Positions 52,891 through 61,732 of a stretch of 64,000 bases of DNA are shown here, in pieces. The notes below the pieces were generated by a model. It was not told where the DNA came from, ran no database searches, and worked only from the letters and a program-made list of their open reading frames with translations. Location of the stretch: positions 1 to 64,000 of the forward strand of contig NZ_BAEO01000037.1 of NCBI RefSeq assembly GCF_000314995.1. Direction: 5' to 3'. A program made the position numbers and the translations under genes. This DNA comes from Paraglaciecola arctica BSs20135. GTDB taxonomy: Bacteria > Pseudomonadota > Gammaproteobacteria > Enterobacterales > Alteromonadaceae. The number at the start of each line of letters is the position of its first letter. The first letter of the stretch is position 1.

Positions 52891-55800
52891 ATGAACTTCT
52901 CGCAGTTTTTTATATCTAGACCCAAATTTGCTTCTGTTTTAGCCATAATAGTACTGATAATAGGTAGTCTTGCGTACCAAATATTACCTATTGAACAATA
53001 CCCACAAGTTGCACCGCCTACTATACAAGTAACAGCTTCCTATCCAGGCGCCAATGCCGAAATAGCCGCACAAACAGTGGCCACGCCACTGGAACAACAG
53101 ATAAATGGCGTGGAAAACATGCTGTATATCTCTTCGCAATCTACTGCAGACGGTAATGTCACTATCACAGTTACCTTTAAATTAGGTACCGATTTAGACA
53201 CGGCTCAAGTGCAAGTGCAAAACCGCGTCGCTATAGCTGAACCACGCCTACCAGAGCCAGTTCGACGCATTGGTGTCACTACTATTAAAAATTCACCTGA
53301 CTTGATGTTAGTGGTGAATATGTTTTCGCCAAATGGCACCTACGATCAAACCTACATTGCTAACTATGTGACCTTACAAGTGCGTGACCAATTAGCACGT
53401 GTTCAAGGTGTAGGTAACATTTTAGTATTTGGAGCCAGTCAGTATTCTATGCGGGTTTGGCTTGATCCAGATCGTGTCGCCTCTATCGGTATGACCGCAG
53501 GTGAAGTGATTAGCGCGTTACAAGGTCAAAATATCCAAGTCGCCAGTGGAACCCTAAATAAGTCACCTATCACCCAAGGTCAGACTGCATTTGAATTAAG
53601 TGTACAAACTAAAGGTCGCTTAATTGAGCCAGAACAATTTAATAATGTCATTATTAAAAATACCGAAGGCAGAATAGTACGCTTTAAAGACGTAGGTAGA
53701 GTTGAGCTAGGGGCCGAGAGTTATGCTACTAGAGGCTATTTAGGTGATAAAAAAGCCGTGGCAATGCCTATATTTCAGCGCCCCGGTACTAATGCCTTAG
53801 AAACGGCAGCAACCATTCGTAGCATTATGGAAGAGTTATCTGCCAGTTTCCCACCAGATTTGGCCTACGACATAGCTTACAATCCTACTGAGTTTATTAG
53901 TCAATCAATTGATGCGGTTGAAGTCACCATCTACGAAGCTATAGGCTTAGTGGTATTAGTGATCCTAGTATTTTTACAAAACTGGCGAGCGGCCGTTATT
54001 CCCATTTTCGCTATACCGGTTTCACTAATAGGTACATTTGCAGTGATGAGTGCACTAGGCTTTTCACTGAATAACCTTACCTTATTTGGTTTAGTGCTAG
54101 CCATAGGCATAGTGGTTGATGACGCCATAGTGGTAGTGGAAAACATGGAGCGTCTGTTATCCCAAGGCCAGAAGCCGATGCAAGCTGCGCGAGAAACTAT
54201 GCGCGAAGTGGGTGGCGCAGTTATGGCCATTGGTTTGGTGTTGGTCGCAGTATTTTTGCCCACCGCTTTTGTGGGCGGTATTTCAGGGCAATTTTATAGC
54301 CAATTTGGTATCACCATAGCCGTAGCCACAATTATTTCTGTGGCGGTATCCTTAATCCTAAGTCCCGCCCTATCAGCTGTGTTGCTTAAGCCCCATAAAC
54401 CAGCAAAGGATAAACCGGGTTTATTAACGCGACTAGGTGATGCTTTTAACCGCTTGATGGACAAAACGTCTCAGTTATACGGAAGATTAACTACCCAGTT
54501 AATTCGATTAGGTGCGTTGATGTCTTTAGTCTATGTAGGGCTAATGGTTTTGGCTGGGTATTTATTCACTTCTGTGCCCCAAGGTTTTATACCAGCGCAA
54601 GATCAAGGCTACTTAATTGTTAGTATTCAATTGCCCGCTGGCGCCTCTTTGTCGCGCACCGATGATGTAGTAAAAGATGCTGTAGGCAGGTTATTAAAAA
54701 TTGACGGCATTCGAACCTCTGTAGGTTTTGCAGGATTTTCTGGTGCTACTTTTACTAATGCGTCTAATTCTGCTGCCATATTCACTATGATGGACTACTT
54801 TGACGATCGCTCAGCGAAAGGTTTAACTTTCGAGCAAATATTAGCTGAAGTCCGCAATCAAATGGCACAAATCAAAGAAGCCTTTGTAGTGGTCATTCCA
54901 CCTCCAGCAGTGCGTGGTATTGGTAATGGTGGAGGCTTTAAAATGATGATAGAAGACAGAGCCGGTCGTGGCCTACCTGTTTTAGAACAAGCTATGTGGC
55001 AATTGGCAGGTGCAGCCAATCAAGCCCCTGCGACTCAATCTGTTTTTAGTTTATTTGAAACCAATACACCACAACTTTATGTGGATATAGACCGAGAGCG
55101 CGTTGAACGTTTAGGGGTGCCAGTATCAGAGGTATTTAGTGCCTTAGAAATCTATTTAGGTAGCGCTTTTGTTAATGATTTTAGTTACCTAGGAAGAACC
55201 TTTAGAGTAACAGCCCAAGCCGATTCGCCTTTTAGAATGACACCTGATGATATTGGCCGCATTCGAGTGAAGAACTTCTCTGGTGATATGGTGCCTCTTA
55301 GCTCAGTGGTGACTTTCAAGTACCAATCAGGTCCGTCACGAGTGCCTAGATACAATTTATATCCCGCCGCTGACTTATTGGGTACCGCCGCACCTGGATT
55401 TAGCTCAGGTGAAGCTATTGCCAGTATGGAAAAGCTCGCTGCAGAAATATTACCTGATGGTATTAGCTTTGAATGGACAGAACTGGCCTACCAACAGCAA
55501 ATAGCCGGTAACTCAGCGATCATTGCCTTTGTCATGGCAGTGGTATTTGTGTTCTTGTTATTAGTTGCATTATACGAAAGCTGGACCTTACCTTTGGCGG
55601 TTATATTAATAGTACCCATGTGTCTGCTCAGCGCGATTACAGGTGTGTGGCTAATGGGTATGGATAATAATATTCTGACTCAAGTGGGCTTGATTGTTTT
55701 AGTGGGGCTTGCCAGCAAAAATGCGATTTTAATTGTTGAGTTTGCCCGCCATCTAGAGCAACAAGGCAGCCCTCTTTACGAGGCTGCGGTTGAAGCTGCA

Positions 55801-56058
55801 AAACTAAGACTACGCCCTATTCTTATGACGTCTTTCGCCTTTATTCTTGGTGTTATCCCACTCGCTATCGCCACAGGCGCGGGTGCAGAAATGCGTCAAG
55901 CATTAGGCGTAACAGTTTTTAGTGGCATGTTAGGAGTGACTTTCTTTGGCCTGCTATTTACCCCAGTTTTTTACGTACTCTGTAGAAGATTATCAATGTT
56001 CGTCAAGGGCCAAAAGCTTGATGAAAATGGATGTGTACCGGTAAAAGTCGCTGAATAG
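52891..56058 (+). CDS. RND efflux pump, HAE1 (AcrB) family
   Basis: A 1055-residue inner-membrane pump. FFISRPKFASVLAIIVLIIG is the first helix; QNRVAIAEPRLPEPVRRIGV and YLYIS-type porter segments follow. The proton relay is in TM4 (GLVLAIGIVVDDAIVVVENME, the D-D pair) with the Lys in TM10 (VLVGLASKNAILIVEFA). Twelve helices and two large periplasmic loops match AcrB. Proton-driven export of drugs, detergents or other amphiphiles is expected. A bidirectional terminator follows. Confidence 0.97.
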   Translation: MNFSQFFISRPKFASVLAIIVLIIGSLAYQILPIEQYPQVAPPTIQVTASYPGANAEIAAQTVATPLEQQINGVENMLYISSQSTADGNVTITVTFKLGTDLDTAQVQVQNRVAIAEPRLPEPVRRIGVTTIKNSPDLMLVVNMFSPNGTYDQTYIANYVTLQVRDQLARVQGVGNILVFGASQYSMRVWLDPDRVASIGMTAGEVISALQGQNIQVASGTLNKSPITQGQTAFELSVQTKGRLIEPEQFNNVIIKNTEGRIVRFKDVGRVELGAESYATRGYLGDKKAVAMPIFQRPGTNALETAATIRSIMEELSASFPPDLAYDIAYNPTEFISQSIDAVEVTIYEAIGLVVLVILVFLQNWRAAVIPIFAIPVSLIGTFAVMSALGFSLNNLTLFGLVLAIGIVVDDAIVVVENMERLLSQGQKPMQAARETMREVGGAVMAIGLVLVAVFLPTAFVGGISGQFYSQFGITIAVATIISVAVSLILSPALSAVLLKPHKPAKDKPGLLTRLGDAFNRLMDKTSQLYGRLTTQLIRLGALMSLVYVGLMVLAGYLFTSVPQGFIPAQDQGYLIVSIQLPAGASLSRTDDVVKDAVGRLLKIDGIRTSVGFAGFSGATFTNASNSAAIFTMMDYFDDRSAKGLTFEQILAEVRNQMAQIKEAFVVVIPPPAVRGIGNGGGFKMMIEDRAGRGLPVLEQAMWQLAGAANQAPATQSVFSLFETNTPQLYVDIDRERVERLGVPVSEVFSALEIYLGSAFVNDFSYLGRTFRVTAQADSPFRMTPDDIGRIRVKNFSGDMVPLSSVVTFKYQSGPSRVPRYNLYPAADLLGTAAPGFSSGEAIASMEKLAAEILPDGISFEWTELAYQQQIAGNSAIIAFVMAVVFVFLLLVALYESWTLPLAVILIVPMCLLSAITGVWLMGMDNNILTQVGLIVLVGLASKNAILIVEFARHLEQQGSPLYEAAVEAAKLRLRPILMTSFAFILGVIPLAIATGAGAEMRQALGVTVFSGMLGVTFFGLLFTPVFYVLCRRLSMFVKGQKLDENGCVPVKVAE

Positions 56059-56076
56059 TGTAATCTGATCAAGATA

Positions 56077-56107
56077 AAAGTGGCTGTTTGATACAGCCAC
56101 TTTTTTA
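56077..56107. terminator. Bidirectional terminator, RND pump / hydrolase
   Basis: AAAAGTGGCTG, loop TTTGATA, CAGCCACTTTTTT. It ends both the pump operon (plus) and the convergent hydrolase operon (minus). The stem sequence is the same as at 60703-60733. Confidence 0.9.
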
Positions 56108-56111
56108 TTCT

Positions 56112-57233
56112 TTATGGTTTCGTAACAGTATCAGCCTGACACTTTTCAGGTGAAACACGACAATCAACAACATCGGGAAAACGACTATTTAACAGCTTGT
56201 TAAACCAGTCCACAAACCTTATTCCATCTATTTCTGTCGAATAAAAATGCTTAAAGCGCAGAATAGTATGTATATCCCCACTTGCTAAATAATAAGTCAA
56301 TGGTGCAACCTGACTGCTTAATGACTTGTATGTTTGGCCAATAGCATCAACAAGTACATCAGTGTCTCCTAACATTTTTTTAAACATAACCTGGACTTTA
56401 TCTTCAGCGCTATCATAAAGTGCAAAACTGATCTTAGGATGATGTTTGTCTTCAACCCCATAAAACGAATAGAAACTCTTTAATTCTTTCTGAAAACCAG
56501 CGTATTTGTTTTTATCTAAAGGACTAAAAACCGACCATTGTTCTAAAATTTTCGGCACTTGGTCTGACCGGTATCCTGCCGCGCCGTCAGCAAAGCTAAG
56601 CACTTCTGCATTGGGAAACATGGTAGCGGCACGTCCAGCATATATTGGTGCAGCCAAAGCACCGGCGCTAGCCCCTGCAATCACCACTTTTTCTGGTGAC
56701 ATGTTGTCCTCGATCCATTGTAAAACAGCTTGAGTGTTTGCCGCACCCGCATGTTGTATGTCGAATTCATGTTTATCAGCGGCGACATATTTACGTTCTG
56801 CTGAGCCTAAATGCACATCACCGGTACAATAAGGGGCAAAAACCATGCTCCAATCTTTAACGGGGTTTTCGGGGTTATCTAGGTCGAAAATACCGTTATG
56901 CTGGCTGGGATCATTATGTGCAACGTCAGCTCTAGGAACATAAGCTTTTCTTTCTGCTCGGGCGTCACAGGTTTGTGCATTCCAACACGCCCCACCACCA
57001 TTTAGAAAAACAAAAAGTTTGTCTGTTTTACCTGGCTTAACATGAAATTTATAGGGACTACCATCAGAACACTGCGTATCCCCACCAGGCTCAACTACCT
57101 GCCAAGTAGATCCAGCTTTAGTCTTGGTTGTTTTGTCCAGCGCCTCGGCAGAAAAAGCAGAGAAACTGTGTAAAGACAAGGTTAAACAAAAGCAACTCAA
57201 GAGTGCTACTCGTCGAAAATTTAGTAAAAACAT
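56112..57233 (-). CDS. Pectinacetylesterase/Notum-like exported hydrolase
   Basis: A protein of about 373 residues. A signal peptide (LLSCFCLTLSLHSFSAFSA) is followed by FVFLNGGGACWNAQTCDARA (oxyanion region), APYCTGDVHLGS and the nucleophile elbow VVIAGASAGALAAPIYAG, in the order typical of the pectinacetylesterase/Notum family of alpha/beta hydrolases. Cysteines are paired in number, fitting periplasmic disulfides. It probably removes an acyl group from a polysaccharide or other ester (inference). The start at 57233 is one base after the MarR gene's stop (TAATATG), so the two are co-translated. Confidence 0.88.
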   Translation of the reverse strand: MFLLNFRRVALLSCFCLTLSLHSFSAFSAEALDKTTKTKAGSTWQVVEPGGDTQCSDGSPYKFHVKPGKTDKLFVFLNGGGACWNAQTCDARAERKAYVPRADVAHNDPSQHNGIFDLDNPENPVKDWSMVFAPYCTGDVHLGSAERKYVAADKHEFDIQHAGAANTQAVLQWIEDNMSPEKVVIAGASAGALAAPIYAGRAATMFPNAEVLSFADGAAGYRSDQVPKILEQWSVFSPLDKNKYAGFQKELKSFYSFYGVEDKHHPKISFALYDSAEDKVQVMFKKMLGDTDVLVDAIGQTYKSLSSQVAPLTYYLASGDIHTILRFKHFYSTEIDGIRFVDWFNKLLNSRFPDVVDCRVSPEKCQADTVTKP

Positions 57234-57234
57234 A

Positions 57235-57816
57235 TTAGGATTCCCATTCATCGTGTTCAATTCGTTGTTCGGCAAAAAAAGTATCAATTTTATCTAGAGC
57301 TAAATACAATCCATCTCGTTCTTTTTTTGTCAGGCAAGACTCTATTTCTTCGGCAAAACGTTTACGTTCAGGTGACAAGGCATCATGAGTATCGGCACCT
57401 TTTTGTGTCAACACTATGAGTTGAGTCCGACGATCACGCTTTGAGCGTCTCACGTCAATTAACCCAACATTCTTTAAATGTTTTACTGCGCGAGAAATAG
57501 TCGTAGAATCTAGGCCAATTTCATTGGCTAACTCCTTATTAGTTTTTGGTCCAGTGGCAGCAAGAAGGGCTAAAGTTCTCCAGTCTCGCATACTGACCGA
57601 GATATCGTTAACCTCAACTTTACCGCGAAATGCAAGATCCCGAGTAAGCTTAAAAACACGATATGGTAAATATTCGGCCAAATTTAGAGGTTTTCTAATC
57701 AGCAGATCTTTAGGTGATTTTCTCTGCGGTGAATTAAATTTTACGAGATTCGATATAACAGTATCCTCCAAATAATAGCGAGACACGGAAAGTAAGTCGT
57801 GTTTTGTAAACATCAA
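57235..57816 (-). CDS. MarR family transcriptional regulator
   Basis: A 193-residue regulator with the winged helix at about residues 75-150: ISVSMRDWRTLALLAATGPK, TNKELANEIGLDSTTISRAV and LKNVGLIDVRRSKRDRRTQL. The N-terminal 60 residues are longer than in most MarR proteins and include RKPLNLAEYLPYRVFKL. It heads a two-gene operon with the esterase and is divergent from a TonB receptor. A near-perfect 16-base palindrome at 57895-57910 is a candidate operator between them. Confidence 0.92.
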   Translation of the reverse strand: MMFTKHDLLSVSRYYLEDTVISNLVKFNSPQRKSPKDLLIRKPLNLAEYLPYRVFKLTRDLAFRGKVEVNDISVSMRDWRTLALLAATGPKTNKELANEIGLDSTTISRAVKHLKNVGLIDVRRSKRDRRTQLIVLTQKGADTHDALSPERKRFAEEIESCLTKKERDGLYLALDKIDTFFAEQRIEHDEWES

Positions 57817-57894
57817 TCATAGATAAACACTAAACACTCCTATACATCTAAGCTCATATTATTTCAACGTGACGCAAATATACACAGCAAAAGC

Positions 57895-57910
57895 ATACAA
57901 TTAAATGTAT
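57895..57910. promoter_or_regulatory. Candidate MarR operator
   Basis: ATACAATTAAATGTAT: 14 of 16 bases are symmetrical about the central TTAA. It is placed 80 bases upstream of the MarR start, where it could control both divergent units. Confidence 0.5.
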
Positions 57911-58025
57911 TTGCATTCAATAACAAACGATTGCAATATGATTAACAGAATGTGGAGCAAACGTTAAACGGCATAGGGGAAAGTCTGTTTAACAAAGACG
58001 TAATCAAAAGAGAGAAACTAACTTA

Positions 58026-58163
58026 ATGCATGAACACCTGTTAGCTACATTTTTGCTTTCAACAGATGCGGTTTCCCAAGATACCCAAAGTATTAGCCTA
58101 GACATGCAGAGGTTGGGTCAGACTTATTATTGGTGGTGTTGTTCGATGGTGAGCCACCTATGA
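58026..58163 (+). CDS. Possible 45-residue peptide with YYWWCC C-terminus
   Basis: A frame reading MHEHLLATFLLSTDAVSQDT and ending RLGQTYYWWCCSMVSHL. The ribosome site (AGAGAGA) is 11 bases from the ATG, which is long. The N-terminal half is helix-prone with hydrophobic residues and the C-terminus is unusually rich in aromatic and Cys residues, a look shared with some ribosomal-peptide precursors and leader peptides, but no modifying enzyme gene is nearby. It lies upstream of the TonB receptor on the same strand. It may be chance. Confidence 0.3.
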   Translation: MHEHLLATFLLSTDAVSQDTQSISLDMQRLGQTYYWWCCSMVSHL

Positions 58164-58361
58164 TGTGTCTAGCTCTTGGAATGAACAAAAATAGCCGAAC
58201 TGATTTTTGCTGCACAACTATCAGGCATGTATATTATTTCACTGTAAGTATTAACGGGCTAAGATAGTAGACCTGAATTTTACTGAAAATAATCACCGCG
58301 GATTTGCACATAGCTAATTCGTAAAACCAGCCACTTAAGTGAGGCTCATAGGAGACATCTA

Positions 58362-60596
58362 ATGCATAAAAGTAAACTTAACCCGATTCTAATTTCTATA
58401 TTAATGAGCCCTGTTTTTGCGTTTAACAGCATGGCACAAGTTGACACGGAAACGACAGTCGCAGAAAAAAAGTCAAAAGGTCTAGAGAGAATACTAGTTA
58501 CCGCACAAAAACGAACCCAAAATATTAATGAAGTGCCCATATCTATCTCTACTATGAACAGTGATGCCATTTCACAGACAGGGGTTAGACAACTCAAAGA
58601 CGTTGCCGAGTTTATACCAAACTTAGTTATCAGTGATGGCACCGACTTTACCTCAGAAGTCAGAATTCGTGGTGTGGGAGCAAACAGTCGTAATATTGGA
58701 TTTGATACCCGTGTAGGTGTGTATCTTGATGGCGTATATTTAGGTCAGTCTCCAGCACTAAACCAAGAACTATTAGATCTGGAACGAATTGAAGTATTAC
58801 GTGGGCCACAAGGCACTTTATTTGGCAAAAATACTGTAGCAGGCGCCATTAATCTTATATCTAAAGAGCCCTCAGACACTTTAGAAGGCCATATAGGCGC
58901 TGAATTAGGTAATTTAAATGCCAAACAATTAACGGCTTCTCTCAATCTTCCTATAAGTGACAAACTAGCAGCTAAATTTTCTTTTAATAAACAAACTCGA
59001 GATGGGTTTGTCACCAACCTTGCTACTGGAAATGACAACATCAACGAGCAAGATGCCACTTCATATCGAGCTCAAGTTCGCTATGACATGAGTGAAAGCT
59101 TTAAGGCCAACTTATCAATAGATGGAATGCAAAGTGACCGAACATCCTATACAGGGGAACCGATTACCGACACTTTCGGCAGGGAGCTCACCTCTGAATC
59201 ACCAAAACTATTTGAGATAAGTTCAACCTCTGATCCAGTCGAAGAACGAGACATTAATGGTATCGCACTTACGTTAGATTGGTCTTTAGATAATGGTCAT
59301 GACGTACGTTCAATTACTGCCTTTAGAGATAGCGAAATTTCATATAGTAACGATAGTGATTATTCTGCATTGGACTTATTACATATAGGTTATAACGATG
59401 CCTATGAACAAACTAGCCAAGAGTTCCAGTATATTTCACCCGCTAATTCAAAACTCGAATATGTGGCTGGATTGTATCTATATAGCCAAGATTCTGAAAC
59501 ATCTAGAACGGTATTTGCATCCCCAATTTCTGCACAAATATTTGGAACAGACCCAAGCAACCCAACAAGAAACCACGGAGACGTAGAGACCACAACAGTG
59601 GCGTTATTTGTTAGTGGTGATTACGAACTCTCTGAACATTTAAAATTGGGATTTGGGGTACGGTTATCAACAGAAGACAAAAAAGTCGATTGGGAAACAA
59701 TTGGCACTGGATCTGGTGCTTTTGGTATTGCAACAGGCAGTGTCATCGATAAAAGAACTGATAATCATATTGCCCCAACTGTTAGTTTAAATTACGCGCT
59801 GAATGACGACCTAAATACTTATATTAAATATGGTAATGGCTATAAAAGTGGTGGCTACAACCTTGACTTCATTGATACTTCTACACTTGAAGGCGGTATT
59901 GGTTACGATAAAGAGACTGTAGATAATTTCGAAATCGGTGTAAAAGGTTCGGCCTTAGATAAGAATTTATCTTTTTCATTTGCCGCATTCCACGCCAAAT
60001 ACAGCGATTACCAAGTTAGTCAATTTATTGATTTGGGAGAAGGCCAAACGTCTATCAGCATTCGTAATGCAGCAGAGGTCGAAACGAATGGACTGGAAGC
60101 TGAAATAACCTATTTACTGACTGATGAATTAACATTAAATTTTGCAGCCGGTTTACTCGATACAGAATTTGTTAGTTTCCCTGGTGGTGGTGCCGGTGGT
60201 AGTGATGCATCAGGCAATCAACTTCCCAAAGCGCCTGAAGCATCATTTAACTTAGGTTTGCAATATTATTACCCCATAGATGTATTTGGAGCTGATCTTT
60301 TAGCGCGACTGGATTATTCCTATTCCGATTCCTACTACACAGATGTGAACAATATTAATATTCAATTATTAGCATCTGGAGACAGTGTTCGATTTGGTTC
60401 TGTGCCGTCGAATTCTCTACTCAATGCAAGACTGGGTTTAATTTCACATAATGATGATTGGACAGTTTCACTTTGGGCCAGAAACTTAACTGACGAAGTG
60501 TACCTAACCAATAACAACCGTGACTTTTTTGGAACCTTAGTTAACTACTATGGCACACCAAGGACTTTTGGGATCGAACTTGAATATAAATTCTAA
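58362..60596 (+). CDS. TonB-dependent receptor
   Basis: A 744-residue outer-membrane receptor. The signal peptide (ending NSMAQ) is followed by a TonB-box-like ERILVTAQKR, the plug domain (VPISISTMNSDAISQTGVRQ, VRIRGVGANSRN, VGVYLDGVYLGQS, LERIEVLRGPQGTLFGKNTV, AGAINLISKEP) and a barrel ending YGTPRTFGIELEYKF with terminal Phe. It belongs to the ILVTAQKR type common in marine bacteria and sphingomonads, which take up varied organic ligands. The neighbours (MarR, Notum-like esterase) suggest an ester-bearing ligand (inference). AGGAG is upstream. Confidence 0.95.
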   Translation: MHKSKLNPILISILMSPVFAFNSMAQVDTETTVAEKKSKGLERILVTAQKRTQNINEVPISISTMNSDAISQTGVRQLKDVAEFIPNLVISDGTDFTSEVRIRGVGANSRNIGFDTRVGVYLDGVYLGQSPALNQELLDLERIEVLRGPQGTLFGKNTVAGAINLISKEPSDTLEGHIGAELGNLNAKQLTASLNLPISDKLAAKFSFNKQTRDGFVTNLATGNDNINEQDATSYRAQVRYDMSESFKANLSIDGMQSDRTSYTGEPITDTFGRELTSESPKLFEISSTSDPVEERDINGIALTLDWSLDNGHDVRSITAFRDSEISYSNDSDYSALDLLHIGYNDAYEQTSQEFQYISPANSKLEYVAGLYLYSQDSETSRTVFASPISAQIFGTDPSNPTRNHGDVETTTVALFVSGDYELSEHLKLGFGVRLSTEDKKVDWETIGTGSGAFGIATGSVIDKRTDNHIAPTVSLNYALNDDLNTYIKYGNGYKSGGYNLDFIDTSTLEGGIGYDKETVDNFEIGVKGSALDKNLSFSFAAFHAKYSDYQVSQFIDLGEGQTSISIRNAAEVETNGLEAEITYLLTDELTLNFAAGLLDTEFVSFPGGGAGGSDASGNQLPKAPEASFNLGLQYYYPIDVFGADLLARLDYSYSDSYYTDVNNINIQLLASGDSVRFGSVPSNSLLNARLGLISHNDDWTVSLWARNLTDEVYLTNNNRDFFGTLVNYYGTPRTFGIELEYKF

Positions 60597-60702
60597 AGTT
60601 AGTGGACTAACTTTGTCTTAATAGAAATATTTTGCAGGGAATGGTCAATGTTACTAAAAGCTCAGTGTTTACTGAAAGTAGTAGTAGAAAATTAGTTTGA
60701 AT

Positions 60703-60733
60703 AAAAAAGTGGCTGGGTTACAGCCACTTTTTT
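60703..60733. terminator. Bidirectional terminator, TonB receptor / OmpA protein
   Basis: AAAAAAGTGGCTG, loop GGTTA, CAGCCACTTTTTT. It serves convergent genes on both strands; the stem matches that at 56077-56107. Confidence 0.92.
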
Positions 60734-60740
60734 GATTCAA

Positions 60741-61370
60741 TTAAGCTTGTATTGGAATAACGCGCAACTCAACACGTCTATTTTTTTGACGACCTTGGGC
60801 GTTATCATTACTCCCTATTGGCTGACTCTCGCCCATACCAAGAGTCTGTAAGCGGTTGGCATCAACATTCGTACCTTGCAGGTAATTGGCTACACTGTTT
60901 GCTCGTTGGATCGATAACTGGGTATTATAATTTGCATCACCAACAGAATCAGTGTGCCCCTCAATGCTCAACTTAGTTTTGTCATAACGATTCAGCACTT
61001 TTGCTACATCTTCAAGTACAGGATAAAAACCCGTTACCAGCGAAGCACTATCGTTGGAAAACGTAATATTGCCCGGGATCGATAAACGGATGTTGTCGCC
61101 TTCTCGATACACTTCTACCCCACTGTTTGCAAGTTCATCACGAAACTCTTGTTCTTGTTTATCCATATAGTTGCCAATGGCACCACCAGCTAATGCGCCT
61201 AAGGCGGCTCCCCAAACATAACGACTTTTATCATTATCGCCAGTCCCTTTACCCGCCAGTGCACCAAGCACAGCACCGATACCAGCACCTTTCTGAGTAT
61301 TGCTCGCATTAGTTGCACAACCTGAGATAATTAAGGTAGATAACATCGCTGCAATCATTGTCTTTTTCAT
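60741..61370 (-). CDS. OmpA-family lipoprotein with glycine-zipper domain
   Basis: A 209-residue protein. A lipoprotein signal (LSTLIISGCATN) is followed by a glycine-zipper stretch (GAGIGAVLGALAGKG, GAALGALAGGAIGNYMD) and a C-terminal OmpA domain that binds peptidoglycan (LSIEGHTDSVGDANYNTQLS, QRANSVANYL, MGESQPIGSN, QKNRRVELRV). It resembles YiaD. The start at 61370 is chosen for the GAGGAG site and the signal peptide; the frame continues to 61409. It tethers the outer membrane to the cell wall (inference). Confidence 0.94.
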   Translation of the reverse strand: MKKTMIAAMLSTLIISGCATNASNTQKGAGIGAVLGALAGKGTGDNDKSRYVWGAALGALAGGAIGNYMDKQEQEFRDELANSGVEVYREGDNIRLSIPGNITFSNDSASLVTGFYPVLEDVAKVLNRYDKTKLSIEGHTDSVGDANYNTQLSIQRANSVANYLQGTNVDANRLQTLGMGESQPIGSNDNAQGRQKNRRVELRVIPIQA

Positions 61371-61732
61371 GTTTACTCCTCGATAACAATCATTAAACTC
61401 AAAGCACAAGTTGCACGAATCATTCCAAAAAAGCCAATGGATGAGTTATTTATTTTTGATGATAATCAAGTAGTTAAATGAAAAATAAGGAGATGATTTA
61501 GATATTTCAATTTGAAGCTTGGTGAGTAGTTATTATTTACACTGGATTTGTAAATTTTACTTGGTAAATTTTTGATCGCTAATTAAGTATTAGTCAAGTT
61601 CGCTTGTTAAATGTGCATTGACTGAAATTGCGTAAAGTGAAAACGAACCCTATATTAAAATTATACATTACATTAAACCGCAATTTTTATTGCCCAATAA
61701 TAGTCACTATTGCCTAAGCGGAGAGTAGTTTT
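61371..61732. other. Divergent A/T-rich spacer
   Basis: 360 bases between the OmpA-family gene (minus) and the 485-residue gene (plus). Very A/T-rich; no gene, repeat or clear operator seen. It must carry both promoters. GCGGAGAG precedes the plus-strand ATG. Confidence 0.4.

Larger units (their letters stand above)
57817..58361. other. Divergent region between MarR gene and TonB receptor gene
   Basis: 545 bases. It holds the near-palindrome at 57895-57910, a second TTGCAtT...ATTGCAA pair (57921-57946), a 45-codon frame (58026-58163, listed separately), and a short CCACTTAAGTGAG palindrome near 58331 just before the receptor's ribosome site (AGGAG). Confidence 0.5.
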
